This document shows positions 10,735 to 22,253 of a DNA stretch of 64,000 nucleotides, in pieces; position 1 is the stretch's first letter; each line of letters begins with the position of its first letter. The notes beneath the pieces were generated by a model. It was not told the DNA's origin. It did no database searches and was given only the letters and a program-made list of their open reading frames with translations. Origin of the DNA: Pterobdella sp. o SKG-2022 (taxonomy: Eukaryota; Annelida; Clitellata; Hirudinida; Piscicolidae); NCBI GenBank assembly GCA_964035795.1, contig OZ038323.1:9790291-9854290 (forward strand). Reading direction: 5' to 3'. The translations under genes were made by a program, and so were the position numbers.

Positions 10735-13159
10735 ATCTATGTTCTTAAAGCTTTTTCATTTAAGCTCAAAACACTTCAAATTGGTTTTACTCTGTTTGAA
10801 GGTTGATTTTTGAAATTCTGAACACAAAACGCTATTTTGTTTAGCTGAGCAAGTTGAAAAAATTTTTTTCATTAATTTAGAAAATTTATTAACTAAAATA
10901 TGAATATTTTCATAGAAAATTATTTAATGCATTTTAATATAATAAACTCTCTTATAATAATGAACATGAATCCTTGCTTTATTAAATTCTTTTTACAACA
11001 GCTGGAAATAACTTTGAAACAGTAATAATGAAAACTAGCGAAACAAAAAAACACTTAAACATAGCTTTAAATAAATTTAATAACTATAAGCAATAACATC
11101 ACAAAAATATTGAATTTCTACACTATTTCAAGTAGCATATTAAAAATGCACTATTTCTGAAGCTAATGTTAAAATTTTATTTTTGAAAAATCTACCACAA
11201 TGTCGTTTGCTAAGTCTATAATAGATTAAAAAGTATAATAATAGCAACTTAGATCATATTAAAGGGAATCAACACTATTATAGAAGAACAAACGTGTTAA
11301 TTTACTACATTTTAAATTCCTACCCAATCACGTAATGTAAATTTTTATCAAAACAAGTTTTTCTCGCTATTCAATTTTATCTATTTTCAAATATTCATAA
11401 TATCCGTTGTGAACATTTTTGTTTCCTCATTAGCTAGAAAGCTATTTCGCATCATCTTCAGATAAATGAAGTTAATATTTTTTCTTATATTTAACTTTTT
11501 GAAGAAAAAAAATTCCTACATTATTGGAAACAACACATCACTTGTAATAAACATACTAACCAAAAACTTTACATATGTTGTTGTTAACATAAAAATGTGC
11601 ACTAATTTTAAAAATTTTTTAAATTTGAGCACAGTTTAATCGATTGATTTTAATAGCAGACGAAATCTAAAGAAAGATGAAGTGATCCAACGTAACATAT
11701 ATTCATAAATAAATTGAACTTTTTAGAATATTTTATACAATATAGATGTGCAATGTTTGAAGAATGGGAATTCAGCAGATTCTTTTTTTTTTAATTGTTA
11801 TAGTAAACAATAAAAAATATAATAAATAGACACTACTTTTATTGGGGTGAACTAAAATAGCCTAAACCAGAAGCTTTTCGTTAAGTTAAACTAAAATATA
11901 AAAAAATATTTTATAAAAAGTTTCACTCTTAATGATAATCTCAACCAAAAATGTAGATTATAAGTTAATTTTGTACTACTTGACAAAAACGAGCAGCTAC
12001 ATTATATATAATCTTTATAAGCTAGAGGACATTAACACGTGCAATTTTTATTGTCATAAACACCGATATGTGTGTAAACAGTAATAGAGATAAAATTATA
12101 TATAGACCTTTAAAACCTACATGTAGGTGTGTTCAAAGAAGGACTTAATTAATATGAAAGTGTTTAATAATTTTTAGATAGTCAATTAATATTTTTTCTA
12201 CCTCTTTAATTGTTTGTGTTTACTTCTTTGTATATATAAATGTATGAAAATTAGTTTTTCAGATCAAGAAGTCCGTTGAGGTAATTATTTACTTTAAAAT
12301 ATTTATGAATAAAAGTTTTACTTTTAAGTTTATTTAGAAAACATAGAATATGATAGTTCAGTTGGATATTAATTTTAATATGAAAAGAAAACTTAGAATT
12401 ATATTGAAGTCAAAATAGTTGATTGCACATACCTTTAAGTTCATTGCATTTTAAAATCTCCAATACTTTTCAAAATCTAATATACTTTAAAAATTTAAAT
12501 CAAAATAAACATTAAGCAATTTTTGAGAAATAAATTTAACATTTATGGAAAATTATTATCGATCAGTTTTAAACCTATCTGAACTATCGAAGTTTTTTTT
12601 CAAAGTTTTTGATTATTAGCCGAAATGCTAATATTAAAGATAATTTAAATCAAACTTAAATCCATTATAATGTACAATTATAATGGATTTAAAGACGCGT
12701 TTTTCACGATGGTTTCCACAACAAAAGAATTTAAAACAGGTGAGTTTTCGCTGTACGGAGTTTCCATGTCGATTGAAAACGTATTTTTGAATGTGAAAAT
12801 TTTTTTATAGTTATAAAATATTGTTTTATTTAAAAACACCTCACCATGGCCAATAAAGCAGTTCATGTTACTCAATTACTAAATCAATAAGTATTGAAAA
12901 ATTATTAAAACAAGTTTTTTTCAATAAATTTTAGTTATGGATAGATGGAAAGCATATAATCTCAAAAAATTAAATTATTCAATTAATAATTTTTTAAAAT
13001 TATTTTAAAACATTTTTATCAGATTTGCCCATAAAAAATTTCCAAATTTCCATTCAAACCATTATTTCAAAATGGATTCCTACAATCAAATGGGATAAAA
13101 AATAAAAGAAACTGAAAGATCAAAAGAATCTAATAGAAATTTTTGAAAAATATTGTTCA
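10735..13159. other. AT-rich intergenic region
   Basis: About 2.4 kb with no recognisable gene or repeat. Open frames here are short and poor in complexity. Confidence 0.55.
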
Positions 13160-14665
13160 ATGCTGACAACTTTGCTGAATATAAATACATTACAGATGAG
13201 AAAACGAATATTTTTTACCAAATATGCTTCTGTTTTAATATTTTTTAGTTTATTGTACATGTTACACTTGAACTTCAGAATATTTTCAGTAAAAAAAGAA
13301 TCTACAAATCTTGTTAAATTTATAAATAAAACTACTCCAAAGAGGGTCCAAACTAAAGCTATATCACCAAGAAAGATCATCACAAACAAGCTTGTTAGTG
13401 AACAAATAAGTCCTATAATTTCAGTTTCACCAACAGCAAAAAGAAAAATCTTTCCATTCCAAAAAATAATAAAGTTTCGCTCAAACTGGGAAGTTCTTCC
13501 ATACAGCCTTAATAAAAATGTGGAAATATTCACACGCTGGAAAGAGTCTGAAGATATAATATGCAGTAATAAAATTAGGTTGTATGGTAGAGAGTTTTTG
13601 CACACATCTCACATGCTTGTGAACAAGGGTGCTGCTCAAAGTGGCAACTATGGAGGCGAGGATATGCAGGATGTGTTGAACCAAAGTGAAGAGTCTGAAT
13701 ACTATGAGTATAAGGTTGGTTTTTTTGCCACTCAGTGTCCTAACAGACCATCTTATACATTTGAAAACAAAAACCATTTGAATGAATGGCTTTTTACTAT
13801 TCTCACTTCTGAACCTGTTTCCAGTAATTATATTGTCAGAGAATTTACCATAGCTGTAGTTCGGTATGAATATGTGAATTTCTACCATAGTATGACTGAC
13901 TGGTACAATTCATTTTTGATAAAAGAGTTTTTCAAAATGACTTCAGCAAACACCAACATTTTGATAATTGATACACACCCACACGGCAAACTAGACACCG
14001 TCTGGTCTCATCTATTCAACTATACTCGACGTCTCAGTAAACTTCCTTCCACCACTCTTTTCACCAACCTTGTTTGGGGTATTCAAGGCTACAACAGTCC
14101 TTTAAAAGTTTCGTGGCAAGACTACACGTTGCCATTATCTGAAGAGTTTCGCGAATATTTTTTAAAAGCTTTTAACATATCGCAAACTCGTGTAATTGAC
14201 TGTTCACGGTTTAATATTCTGATCATTTGGAGACGAGATTATGTCGCACATCCCAGAAATCCAAAAGGAAGAGTAGAAAGAAAAATTGCAAATGAGGACC
14301 AAATCATACAGCATTTAAAATACATCTTACCATCCGAAAACTTCAACATTCGTGCATCTCAAATCGATTTATTTGATTTAAAATCTCAACTGGATAGCGT
14401 GGTATGGGCGGATATAATGATAGGAATGCACGGAGCAGGATTGACTCATGCAATGTTTCTTAATAAAAAGTCAGCTCTCATTGAACTGAAGCCATATCAA
14501 CGGGGGGGAGAGCACTTCCAGGCGATCGCCAAGTGGAGGAAGTTACATTATCAAACGTGGCAAAACGTTGATCCAACCAAAGAGTACGACAATCTATCAA
14601 CCGAAGTCCCTCCAACCATCGTTTCGGATCTTATCTTAAATGCTAAAAAACATTTGTGCTCCTGA
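13160..14665 (+). CDS. GT61-family (EOGT-like) glycosyltransferase, tandem copy A, intronless
   Basis: A single-exon type II membrane protein of the GT61 (DUF563) family. The second ATG at 13196 (MRKRIFF) matches the start of copy B, so 489 aa is likelier than the 501 aa from 13160. A hydrophobic segment near residues 8-29 is the Golgi/ER anchor, followed by a Lys/Thr/Ser-rich stem and the catalytic domain from about residue 90. Family marks are YEYVNFYHSMTDWYN, LIIDTHPHGKLD, ILIIWRRDYVAHPRNPKG and the nucleotide-sugar motif IMIGMHGAGLTHAMFL. EOGT and POMGNT2 in this family transfer GlcNAc to Ser/Thr; acceptor and sugar for this protein are unknown. Copy B lies 2.5 kb downstream in the same orientation. 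Lack of introns may reflect retroposition or an ancestral single-exon state. Confidence 0.88.
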   Translation: MLTTLLNINTLQMRKRIFFTKYASVLIFFSLLYMLHLNFRIFSVKKESTNLVKFINKTTPKRVQTKAISPRKIITNKLVSEQISPIISVSPTAKRKIFPFQKIIKFRSNWEVLPYSLNKNVEIFTRWKESEDIICSNKIRLYGREFLHTSHMLVNKGAAQSGNYGGEDMQDVLNQSEESEYYEYKVGFFATQCPNRPSYTFENKNHLNEWLFTILTSEPVSSNYIVREFTIAVVRYEYVNFYHSMTDWYNSFLIKEFFKMTSANTNILIIDTHPHGKLDTVWSHLFNYTRRLSKLPSTTLFTNLVWGIQGYNSPLKVSWQDYTLPLSEEFREYFLKAFNISQTRVIDCSRFNILIIWRRDYVAHPRNPKGRVERKIANEDQIIQHLKYILPSENFNIRASQIDLFDLKSQLDSVVWADIMIGMHGAGLTHAMFLNKKSALIELKPYQRGGEHFQAIAKWRKLHYQTWQNVDPTKEYDNLSTEVPPTIVSDLILNAKKHLCS

Positions 14666-16410
14666 CCAGCTCAAACGTGGCCTCAAGCATTCACGAAATT
14701 ATATTCCACATTTCAGTGATTCGTATGACTGCTTCTTTTTGAAACCTTTTCAATCATGTACTTCTATTTAGTGTGATGAAATTAACTATTTATTTCTAAA
14801 TTATATTTATTTTTTAAATAATTATTTCATTTATAATAATTTTTATGAAAATTGTTTCAATTTGTTGGAGTGTCAGGTTTTTTGGCTTCTTGTGTAGTTT
14901 AGGAAATTAAATTGGATATTGCTTGCACTAGAAGTTTACTTCCAAGCCCTTCCACTATCGATCTACAATACTTCTCATGATTATTCCATTCTTTTGAAAA
15001 ACTTAAGATTATTTGAATTATCTCATCATCATGATTCTTTTATTGAGTTTACAGTTTTTATATTTTTTAGTATTTTATTTTTACCGGTATTTTTTTATAT
15101 GAATAAATACAATGAAAAAGAAATTTTATTTAAAATATGGGTTATTTGATAACGGTTTAGGATCTTTGGCGTTCGAAGGTTTTCTTAGACAAAATATGAT
15201 CCTGGCAACTACATGACTATGACAAATCACATAAAAGTTATTTGCTTAGTTGAAAAATTAAATTAAAACGCGTTTTAGTGAAAAAATTTTTATGCTAAAA
15301 TATTTTTTCAAGGTTGTTATAGCTCAAAATCTTTAGAAACATGATCAAACTCCGACACAAAAGTTAAAAAAAAGCGGAAGGCAATGAATGTCTTTTGTTT
15401 AAGTGAACTCAACTTCAAGTTACCTGATGATTGTTGCATAGACAAACGAAGGTTTTGCTAGATAATAAGCTTCCATAATTTTCTAGTTTATCTATAGATC
15501 ATTATGTTATGTCTATTGATTTTTCTCCTTATTTCTTTTCAACTTGACTGTTATAATAATCATTACTTTTTCTGTACACCATTAGTCACATAATTATAAC
15601 AACACTGATAAATAAGTTTATTAATATTATTTTCTCCAAGCTTTCATATTTCAATTATTGTTTAATAAAACTCATTCTTTAAATAGATTAGCCTTAAAAA
15701 ATCCACATAGTTTCTTCTATTTACTAACATTAATTTTCTTCTCATTTCTCTATTTATAAACCTCAAATATTCTATTTATCATCATATATTTTGTACGTAG
15801 TTATATCCTTACACAAATAGCACTTTTTCCAGCACTAAGGATTTGAAAAACGTATACCCCTTCATTTAATATGGGTCTCAAACCACTCTCTTTTTCATAA
15901 AGTGAATAAATATGAACTTGCCAAAAAGTAATAATCCGTTTCAATAAACATTAAACTATCAAATTCTCTCTTTTGAATATAGCTAACCTAAAATGATTTT
16001 CTAATATCCGTTCTGAAGTATTTTTAGAATTTAATTCTGGGGTCTAGAAACTCCCGAAGTTAATGCCACTAGAATCATACTCGTAATTGATTCTAGTTGA
16101 GCCATAGTGCCTTAAAAAATCGCTACGGGGAGTTTTTTAAAAAAATTTTTTCACTGAAAATATATTTCTAAGGTCACTAATAGGTTGAAGTTACGGTTGA
16201 AATTAATATCGAATTTTTTTTACAGCATTTGGCGCTTGGCATAAAAGTTAAAAAGTGGTTGTTTTGTCATAATGTGGTTCAAAATATTTCAAATGAGAAT
16301 TACATATTATCTTCAAAAACTCATCAGTGATTATTATATTTTTCATAGTTTTATAACAAAATAATAGCGGAAAAAGACCATAATATTTCATTCGCTATCG
16401 GTCTCAATTT
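14666..16410. other. Intergenic between the GT61 copies, left part
   Basis: AT-rich, no supported gene. The 76-codon frame at 14919-15149 has no homology I recognise. Confidence 0.5.
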
Positions 16411-16600
16411 GGCCCGTATAGCTCAGCGGTAGAGCATTAGACTAATTATCTAAAATTACCCGGTTCAATCCCACGTGGGCCGACAATTAGCACCTGTTCC
16501 ACAGTTTGTTTTCGCTACATTAAATTTGTATTGAAAAGCGCTTTATAATATCCTTACTTACATCACTTTAAAAATTAGAAAATAGTGAATAGGAACAAAT
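16411..16600 (+). mobile_element. tRNA-derived SINE-like element, copy 1
   Basis: 16411-16483 is tRNA-like. It has box A TAGCTCAGCGG, an anticodon-like stem-loop TTAGA-CTAATTA-TCTAA, and box B GGTTCAATCCC. The acceptor ends GGCCCGT/GTGGGCC can pair with G-U wobbles. The T stem has mismatches and the T loop is one base out of register, so it does not fold as a normal tRNA. The following 3' part reads TTCGCTACATTAAATTTG...GAAAAGCGCTTTATA, which recurs next to a second tRNA-like unit at 56731. A shared tRNA-like head plus a shared unrelated body defines a SINE. A decayed tRNA gene alone would not explain the shared downstream sequence. Confidence 0.7.
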
Positions 16601-17187
16601 CGAACAAAATAAAAAATATGTAAATAAAAAAAAGAAAAAACTTGTACTAATCAATTTGAAGCTCGCAAAATGACGGATTCTAAAAATATTTCAAATCTCG
16701 TATACTAAATTGAATAACCCTTATTTATAATCTAAAAAAAATTTTCATTTCTTTTTTTAAAAGTAAATAAAAGAAATTAAAAATTAAATAAATAAATAGT
16801 TGGCCATGAGAGACTTGTGAAACAAATTGAAACTCATTAGTGATATTAATTCGAAAATTATTTGAACCATCTCAAAGACTTTCTATAATAAAACTAAATT
16901 TCAAACAATTTTAATTAATTTGGGTAATTTACCCAAGTATTAAACTACATAGCAGATGATCTAGACCCATAAACTCGTGAAAAATTATAAGAAAATTACC
17001 TTCTGTGTTGAAATAGAAGAAATTTATTTTTTAATATTACCAAACTCAGTGGAAAGGATCATATAAGATTTGAAACGAGAGGAATAATCATACTGAATTT
17101 GAAATTCAAAGGCTCGGAAGGAGCAACATCTTTTAACATTCTAGACTTTAATTTTATATACAGAAATTTCGGAGAATAAATTTGAAG
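16601..17187. other. Intergenic between the GT61 copies, right part
   Basis: AT-rich sequence with homopolymer runs and no recognised feature. It includes the 5' flank of GT61 copy B. Confidence 0.45.
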
Positions 17188-18828
17188 ATGAAAAGACGAA
17201 TAATCTGCACATACACAATTTTAACAATAATTTCTTATTTATTGTACATCAACATCAAAATACATTGGGTCAAAGAAGAATCTATGAAATATTCTAAAAG
17301 CTTGTTAAAGCAGCACGATTTCAAACCGGAGACTTATTCAAATATGGTTCTACCGTCACCAACTACGTTTAAACTACCGAAAGATAAAATGCAAAATGTC
17401 TCAAACTTACTAAAAAAAACAGAAACAAAGATAGCTAATGCAAAAAATCCCACATATAAAGTAAAGAATTTTCAAGATAAAATTAAAAATTATATTGAAA
17501 TGAAAGTTCACCAACTCCAAGAAACAACACTGAATAAAACTGCAACAAACAACATTGAAACTGAAGTCATGTATGTAAAAACATCTTTTCAAAAGCCGAT
17601 GCGAAAGATAATTTTTCCATTTGAGAAATTAAAAGTTTTCCGCTCAAACTGGGAGACCACTCCTTATAGCCTCAATAAAGAGGTTGAAATATTTAAGAAA
17701 TGGGATAATTTTGCAGTAACGATATGTGATAAAAAAATAAGACTATTTAATCATGAGTTTTTGCACACATCTCACATGCTTGTGAACAAGGGTGCTGCTC
17801 AAAGTGGCAACTATGGAGGCGAGGATATGCAAGATGTGTTGAACCAAACAGAATCGTCTGAATACTATGATTATAAGGTTGGTTTCTTTGCCACTAAATG
17901 TACTTATAAGCCCACATACAAATTCAACCTGAAAAACCATTTGAATGATTGGTATGTCAGTACTCTCACTTCTGAACCTGTCACCAGTGAGTATATTGTC
18001 AGGGAATTTTCCATAGCTGTAGTTCGTTATGAGTATGCAAATTTCTACCATAGCATGACTGACTGGTACAATGCATTTTTGATGATGGAGTTTTTTAAAA
18101 TGACTTCAGCAAACACCAACATTTTGATAATTGATACACACCCACACGGCAAACTAGACACCGTCTGGTCTCATCTCTTCAACTATACTCGACGTCTAAG
18201 TGAACTACCTCCAACCACTCTTTTCACCAATCTTGTTTGGGGTATTCAAAGCTACAACACTCCTTTGAAATCTCATTTCAATTTTTACCCTTTGCCACTG
18301 GTTGAAGAATTTCGTGATTTTTTTTTGAGAGCTTACAATGTTTCGCAAACTCGTACAATTAACTGTTCTCGGTTGAATATTCTGATCATTTGGAGACGAG
18401 ATTATGTCGCACATCCTAGAAATCCCAAAGGAAAGGTAGGGAGAAAAATCGCAAATGAGGGTCAAATCGTAGAGCATTTGAAAAATACTTTGTCATCCGA
18501 AAACTTCAACATACGTGAATCTCAAATGGATCTGCTTGCCTTTGAATCTCAACTTGATAGCGTGGTATGGACGGATATAATGATAGGAATGCACGGAGCA
18601 GGATTGACTCATGCATTGTTTCTTAATAAAAAGTCAGCTCTCATTGAACTGAGACCATTTTGGGCAAGAGGACACCATTTTGAAGCCATAGCTAAATGGA
18701 GAAACTTGCATTATTTGACTTGGCTCAATAAGAATAGGAAGGACCGATTCGAGAAATATTCCTATGAAATACCTCCTGGCATAATTTCCAGTCTTATCTT
18801 AACAGCTAAAAATAAATTATGTACATAA
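17188..18828 (+). CDS. GT61-family (EOGT-like) glycosyltransferase, tandem copy B, intronless
   Basis: Paralogue of the gene at 13160-14665, starting at ATG 17188 (MKRRIICTYT), 546 aa. It has one N-terminal membrane segment (about residues 6-22), then a longer Lys/Thr/Asn-rich stem than copy A, then the catalytic domain from about residue 145. Shared marks are YEYANFYHSMTDWYN, LIIDTHPHGKLD, ILIIWRRDYVAHPRNPKG and IMIGMHGAGLTHALFL. The stems have little in common with copy A. Several catalytic blocks are almost identical at the nucleotide level, for example 17757-17857 against 13592-13691 and about 18100-18200 against 13937-14037. That pattern suggests gene conversion or strong constraint. It is probably a Golgi or ER glycosyltransferase; substrate unknown. 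Confidence 0.88.
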   Translation: MKRRIICTYTILTIISYLLYINIKIHWVKEESMKYSKSLLKQHDFKPETYSNMVLPSPTTFKLPKDKMQNVSNLLKKTETKIANAKNPTYKVKNFQDKIKNYIEMKVHQLQETTLNKTATNNIETEVMYVKTSFQKPMRKIIFPFEKLKVFRSNWETTPYSLNKEVEIFKKWDNFAVTICDKKIRLFNHEFLHTSHMLVNKGAAQSGNYGGEDMQDVLNQTESSEYYDYKVGFFATKCTYKPTYKFNLKNHLNDWYVSTLTSEPVTSEYIVREFSIAVVRYEYANFYHSMTDWYNAFLMMEFFKMTSANTNILIIDTHPHGKLDTVWSHLFNYTRRLSELPPTTLFTNLVWGIQSYNTPLKSHFNFYPLPLVEEFRDFFLRAYNVSQTRTINCSRLNILIIWRRDYVAHPRNPKGKVGRKIANEGQIVEHLKNTLSSENFNIRESQMDLLAFESQLDSVVWTDIMIGMHGAGLTHALFLNKKSALIELRPFWARGHHFEAIAKWRNLHYLTWLNKNRKDRFEKYSYEIPPGIISSLILTAKNKLCT

Positions 18829-19666
18829 AATAGGATTTTTCCCACAGAAGATTCATAATAATTGCTCATGATTTGATACTTTGGCTGTTTTCCATTCAAA
18901 TTCTTTTCTAAAGAGTTCAACAACTGAGTAGAATTTTTTTTCCATGGCGTATATTCGTTTTTTAATTCTAAATTTTATTGATTTCCCAATTTAACTTCAG
19001 GGTCTCTACAAATTTGTTGTTTATCAGCAAAAATTTACATACTAAAAATAACAACACTGAATACCCCACCTTAGTTATTAGCTCGAAAAATTTTTAATCT
19101 TTTGCCTAATGTTTTATTTTCGTTCTTTCTTTTAATTTATTCTAGAAATAATTTATTTTGATCTTTAAACATAAGTCAGAAATTTTTTCAAAAAAGGAAT
19201 GAAATAATAAAAGGGTTAAATGGATTCGAAGTATTCAGCAAACAGACGTAGTTCTTACAGTACTTTGAACATGCTCAAATTAAAACAAAACCTATTCGAA
19301 AACTTTCATTTGTGATGCCGCAATGCAGAAATTTACATTTACAATAAAATGTACATACATATTAATTTGATTCATTATTTATATTTTAATATTTGTAAAA
19401 CATGAAGCGTAAAATAATATCAAAATTTGTATCAAATATATTCAAATTTCAAAAGCGTGGTAGTTGAATCGGCAGAAGCCGAATAGAACAATCTTTGATT
19501 CTTTATACAAGCAGTTGTATTAATTATTTGAGAGAATCCTCAAGTGGCTAATGATGGCCTTATTGGTAATCTCAACCTTTACAAGTCAAAGTTATACAAA
19601 TTTCTTGGAATAAATAATATAAAAATATAAATATGCTTGGAAGAAAACATCTCTGCTTCACATAGA
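18829..19666. other. AT-rich intergenic region
   Basis: 838 bp between GT61 copy B and the convergent UBA-domain gene. Nothing recognisable was found beyond likely 3' UTRs. Confidence 0.45.
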
Positions 19667-20684
19667 TTAATGGGAAAAATCCACTAGATCTGAAGCAGCT
19701 TTTGCAAGGTCCCATTTGTTGCTATAAAGAACAAGTTTACACCTTTCACGAGAAGCTAATCCCAATCTAAATAAGCTTTCAATTTTCAAGTATTCTACAG
19801 CCTTTAGTTCATCCCATCCTCTGAGGCTAAGAGCTGTTTGGCATTCTTCTAATGTTGTTCCTTCAATTTGAGACATCAGTCGTTCAACCATTCTGCCTGC
19901 TTCACCCATGGAAACCACTCCTTCCTTTTTTTCTGCTTCTCTTTCAACATTATCAACATTCTTGGCAATGATATGGTTGTCACAACCTTGTTGTTCTCTG
20001 TTGAACTCACCCAGCAGTGACACTTCATCTTCAGATGCTACTCCACATGCCAACTTGTTTAATAAGTCTTTTGGTATACGACTTTTGTTGCTATTGAATG
20101 CATTGGTCTTAACATTAAAAGTATTGTGAGTTTTATTTTCTTTGTAGTTGATATATTGACAATTTTTTTCTGATTCAGGGTCTTTACAAATTTGTTGTTT
20201 ATCAGGCAAAAGCCAATAATGAGTGTTGCTAAGTTTCCTTCCATCTTGAATGATGGGATGAATATTTATATGGTTGTTGCTTCTTTTGGTGAAATGATTA
20301 CGTGGAGGTATGGGAGGTTGGAATTCATGATTTATAGGGTTGTCAGAAGAAGCTTTAATAAGATTATGTGGAACATCAAGAATATGGTTTTGTAGGTTGT
20401 CACAACTTGATGTTTTAAGATTATTTGTGATGTTTTGAGAAAATATTGGTTGCTTTATTGCTACAGTTTCTGCCATCCCTTCAAAGAAAATTGTTTTAAA
20501 AATAAATTTTTCTATAAAGAATATATAATAAATGTGATTTCAGCAAAAATTATCTAAATGTTCTGAATTTAAAAAATAATTATTAACCAGTATCATAAGG
20601 GTTTGTAAAAAATTTTGCCAGTTGCTCAGATGAAGTGCTTTTTAAACTTTGAGCAATTACAGTACTCTGCGAGGTATGTTCCAT
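19667..20684 (-). CDS. Short protein with ACK/TNK2-type C-terminal UBA region, no kinase, 2 exons
   Basis: Exons 20684-20588 and 20478-19667 join in phase to 302 aa. The start MEHTSQSTV is the first in-frame ATG after an upstream stop. Residues about 30-75 are Asn/Ser-rich. A proline motif PPIPPRNH could bind SH3 domains. The C-terminus TLEECQTALSLRGWDELKA, VEYLKIESLFRLGLASRERC and WDLAKAASDLVDF matches the tandem UBA-like end of the ACK (TNK2) tyrosine kinases, where it binds ubiquitin and tunes turnover. No SAM, kinase, SH3 or CRIB domain is seen upstream as far as DNMT3. The protein may be an independent adaptor derived from an ACK tail, or the last exons of a gene whose earlier exons I could not find. 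Confidence 0.72.
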
Positions 20685-22253
20685 TTGCTTATGAATATAG
20701 TTAAATTAGTTCAACTGTTTCTTCATTCAGTCCTTCCTATTAAAAATTATTTCAAGCTATCAAAATAAAGCTTTAACGTTAACCGTCGGTTGTTCTGAAT
20801 CTCAAAAATTTCCAAAAAGTAATTATCAGATTTAAAAAACAACTAATAATAATATTTTTACTTTATAGACACCTTCAAAATATCTGATTAAGGTTTTTTG
20901 ACGAAAGTAGTTCAGTGCATTATTTATATAACTAAAAGGCACTAGTAACAAAATAACATTTTTATGTGTAATATTTATTAATTCTGTTAAAATTTATGAA
21001 TACAAGAAGGTTAAACTTATCTTTAGTTATATCTTTCAGTTTATAAGCCCTCATAAAAATCAACAAGTGATTATTCAAGGTAAGCATTGGCTTTATGTAT
21101 ATATGTATATAATATGTATTATATTGCCTAATTGCAGGCTCCATTATAGGTCTTGCGTTATCTTTATAGAAAAATTCATAACTAAAATTTAAACGAAACT
21201 ACTCTGCTTAAAAATCTACATCAAGTTCTTCAATTTCATCGAACGTTCATTGAATATATCATATAGGCTTTCTAATCCTAATATCACACTCATATTTCCT
21301 GATATTACTAACTAAGGCTATGAATAGGTTTGTGAATAGGTAAAACTTATAATCTGTTAGATTATACATTGAAACTGTACTTTATGAACTTGTAAAACCG
21401 CTTTAGATAATTATACATTCACATCTCTCTCAGAAATAAGCTTGTATTCTCTAAAAAATAAGTTTAGAAAAAGTCTAGAAAGAACATTAGTAAACTAAGG
21501 TACTTGAAAAACTGAAAGTTAAACAGCTGATTACGAAATCTACGCACGACGCCATTAATATTAGTCACATCCTAGAGATAATTGTTTAATTGAAGACCAT
21601 TAAAGTTCTCCCTCCATCTTATTAATTGAATTGGTTTTATAATCTTAAATTTTCAAGCCTGGGATTCGAGATACGTTGGAAGCAGCAATTCTACAAAAGC
21701 TATCAAATATTTTATTCCACTTTGAAAAAGTTTAAAACACTTTGAAGGTATGATTTATGCGTGGAAATAAGCTCAAATAAAGACGAACTTGTAAACAAAA
21801 ATATTCTGAGTACTTCTCCACAACCTAAAGATAAGCTTCGAAGTCTACTTCGCATCGACAATTCTCAAAGTATAAAATATATATAAGCATGCATAAATAA
21901 ATTATACATGCGTCAAAATGAAATATTTTGAATATGAGATATTTTGTAAAAGAAAATATCAAAACACAAACGAGACAAAAATGTTGGTAAAAGACAAAAA
22001 TAATTTTTGAGTCTAAGAAATATGCATGTAATAAACGAAGTAAAAATATGCGTTATAAGTGAATTCAAAATCGATAAGTCTAAGATAATAAAGTTTTTAT
22101 ATAAAAATTCGTGTAAAACAACCCATAGAACAAAATTTTTTGTTCTAGAATAAAAATTCAACTCTGCTTCAAGTACCATTCAAAACACAAGTTTGAAAAC
22201 AAAAGAAACACATACAAATAAAAAATAAAAAGACAAGAGAACTCAGTTAAAAC
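20685..22253. other. AT-rich intergenic region
   Basis: About 1.57 kb without a supported gene. The minus-strand frame at 21913-22179 is Phe/Leu-rich and looks like translated AT-rich DNA. Confidence 0.5.

Noticed and set aside
16411..16483. Functional tRNA-Ile(AAT) gene
   Set aside because: The T stem has mismatches, the loop register is off by one, and the same head plus a shared non-tRNA body occurs at 56731, so a SINE origin is more likely.
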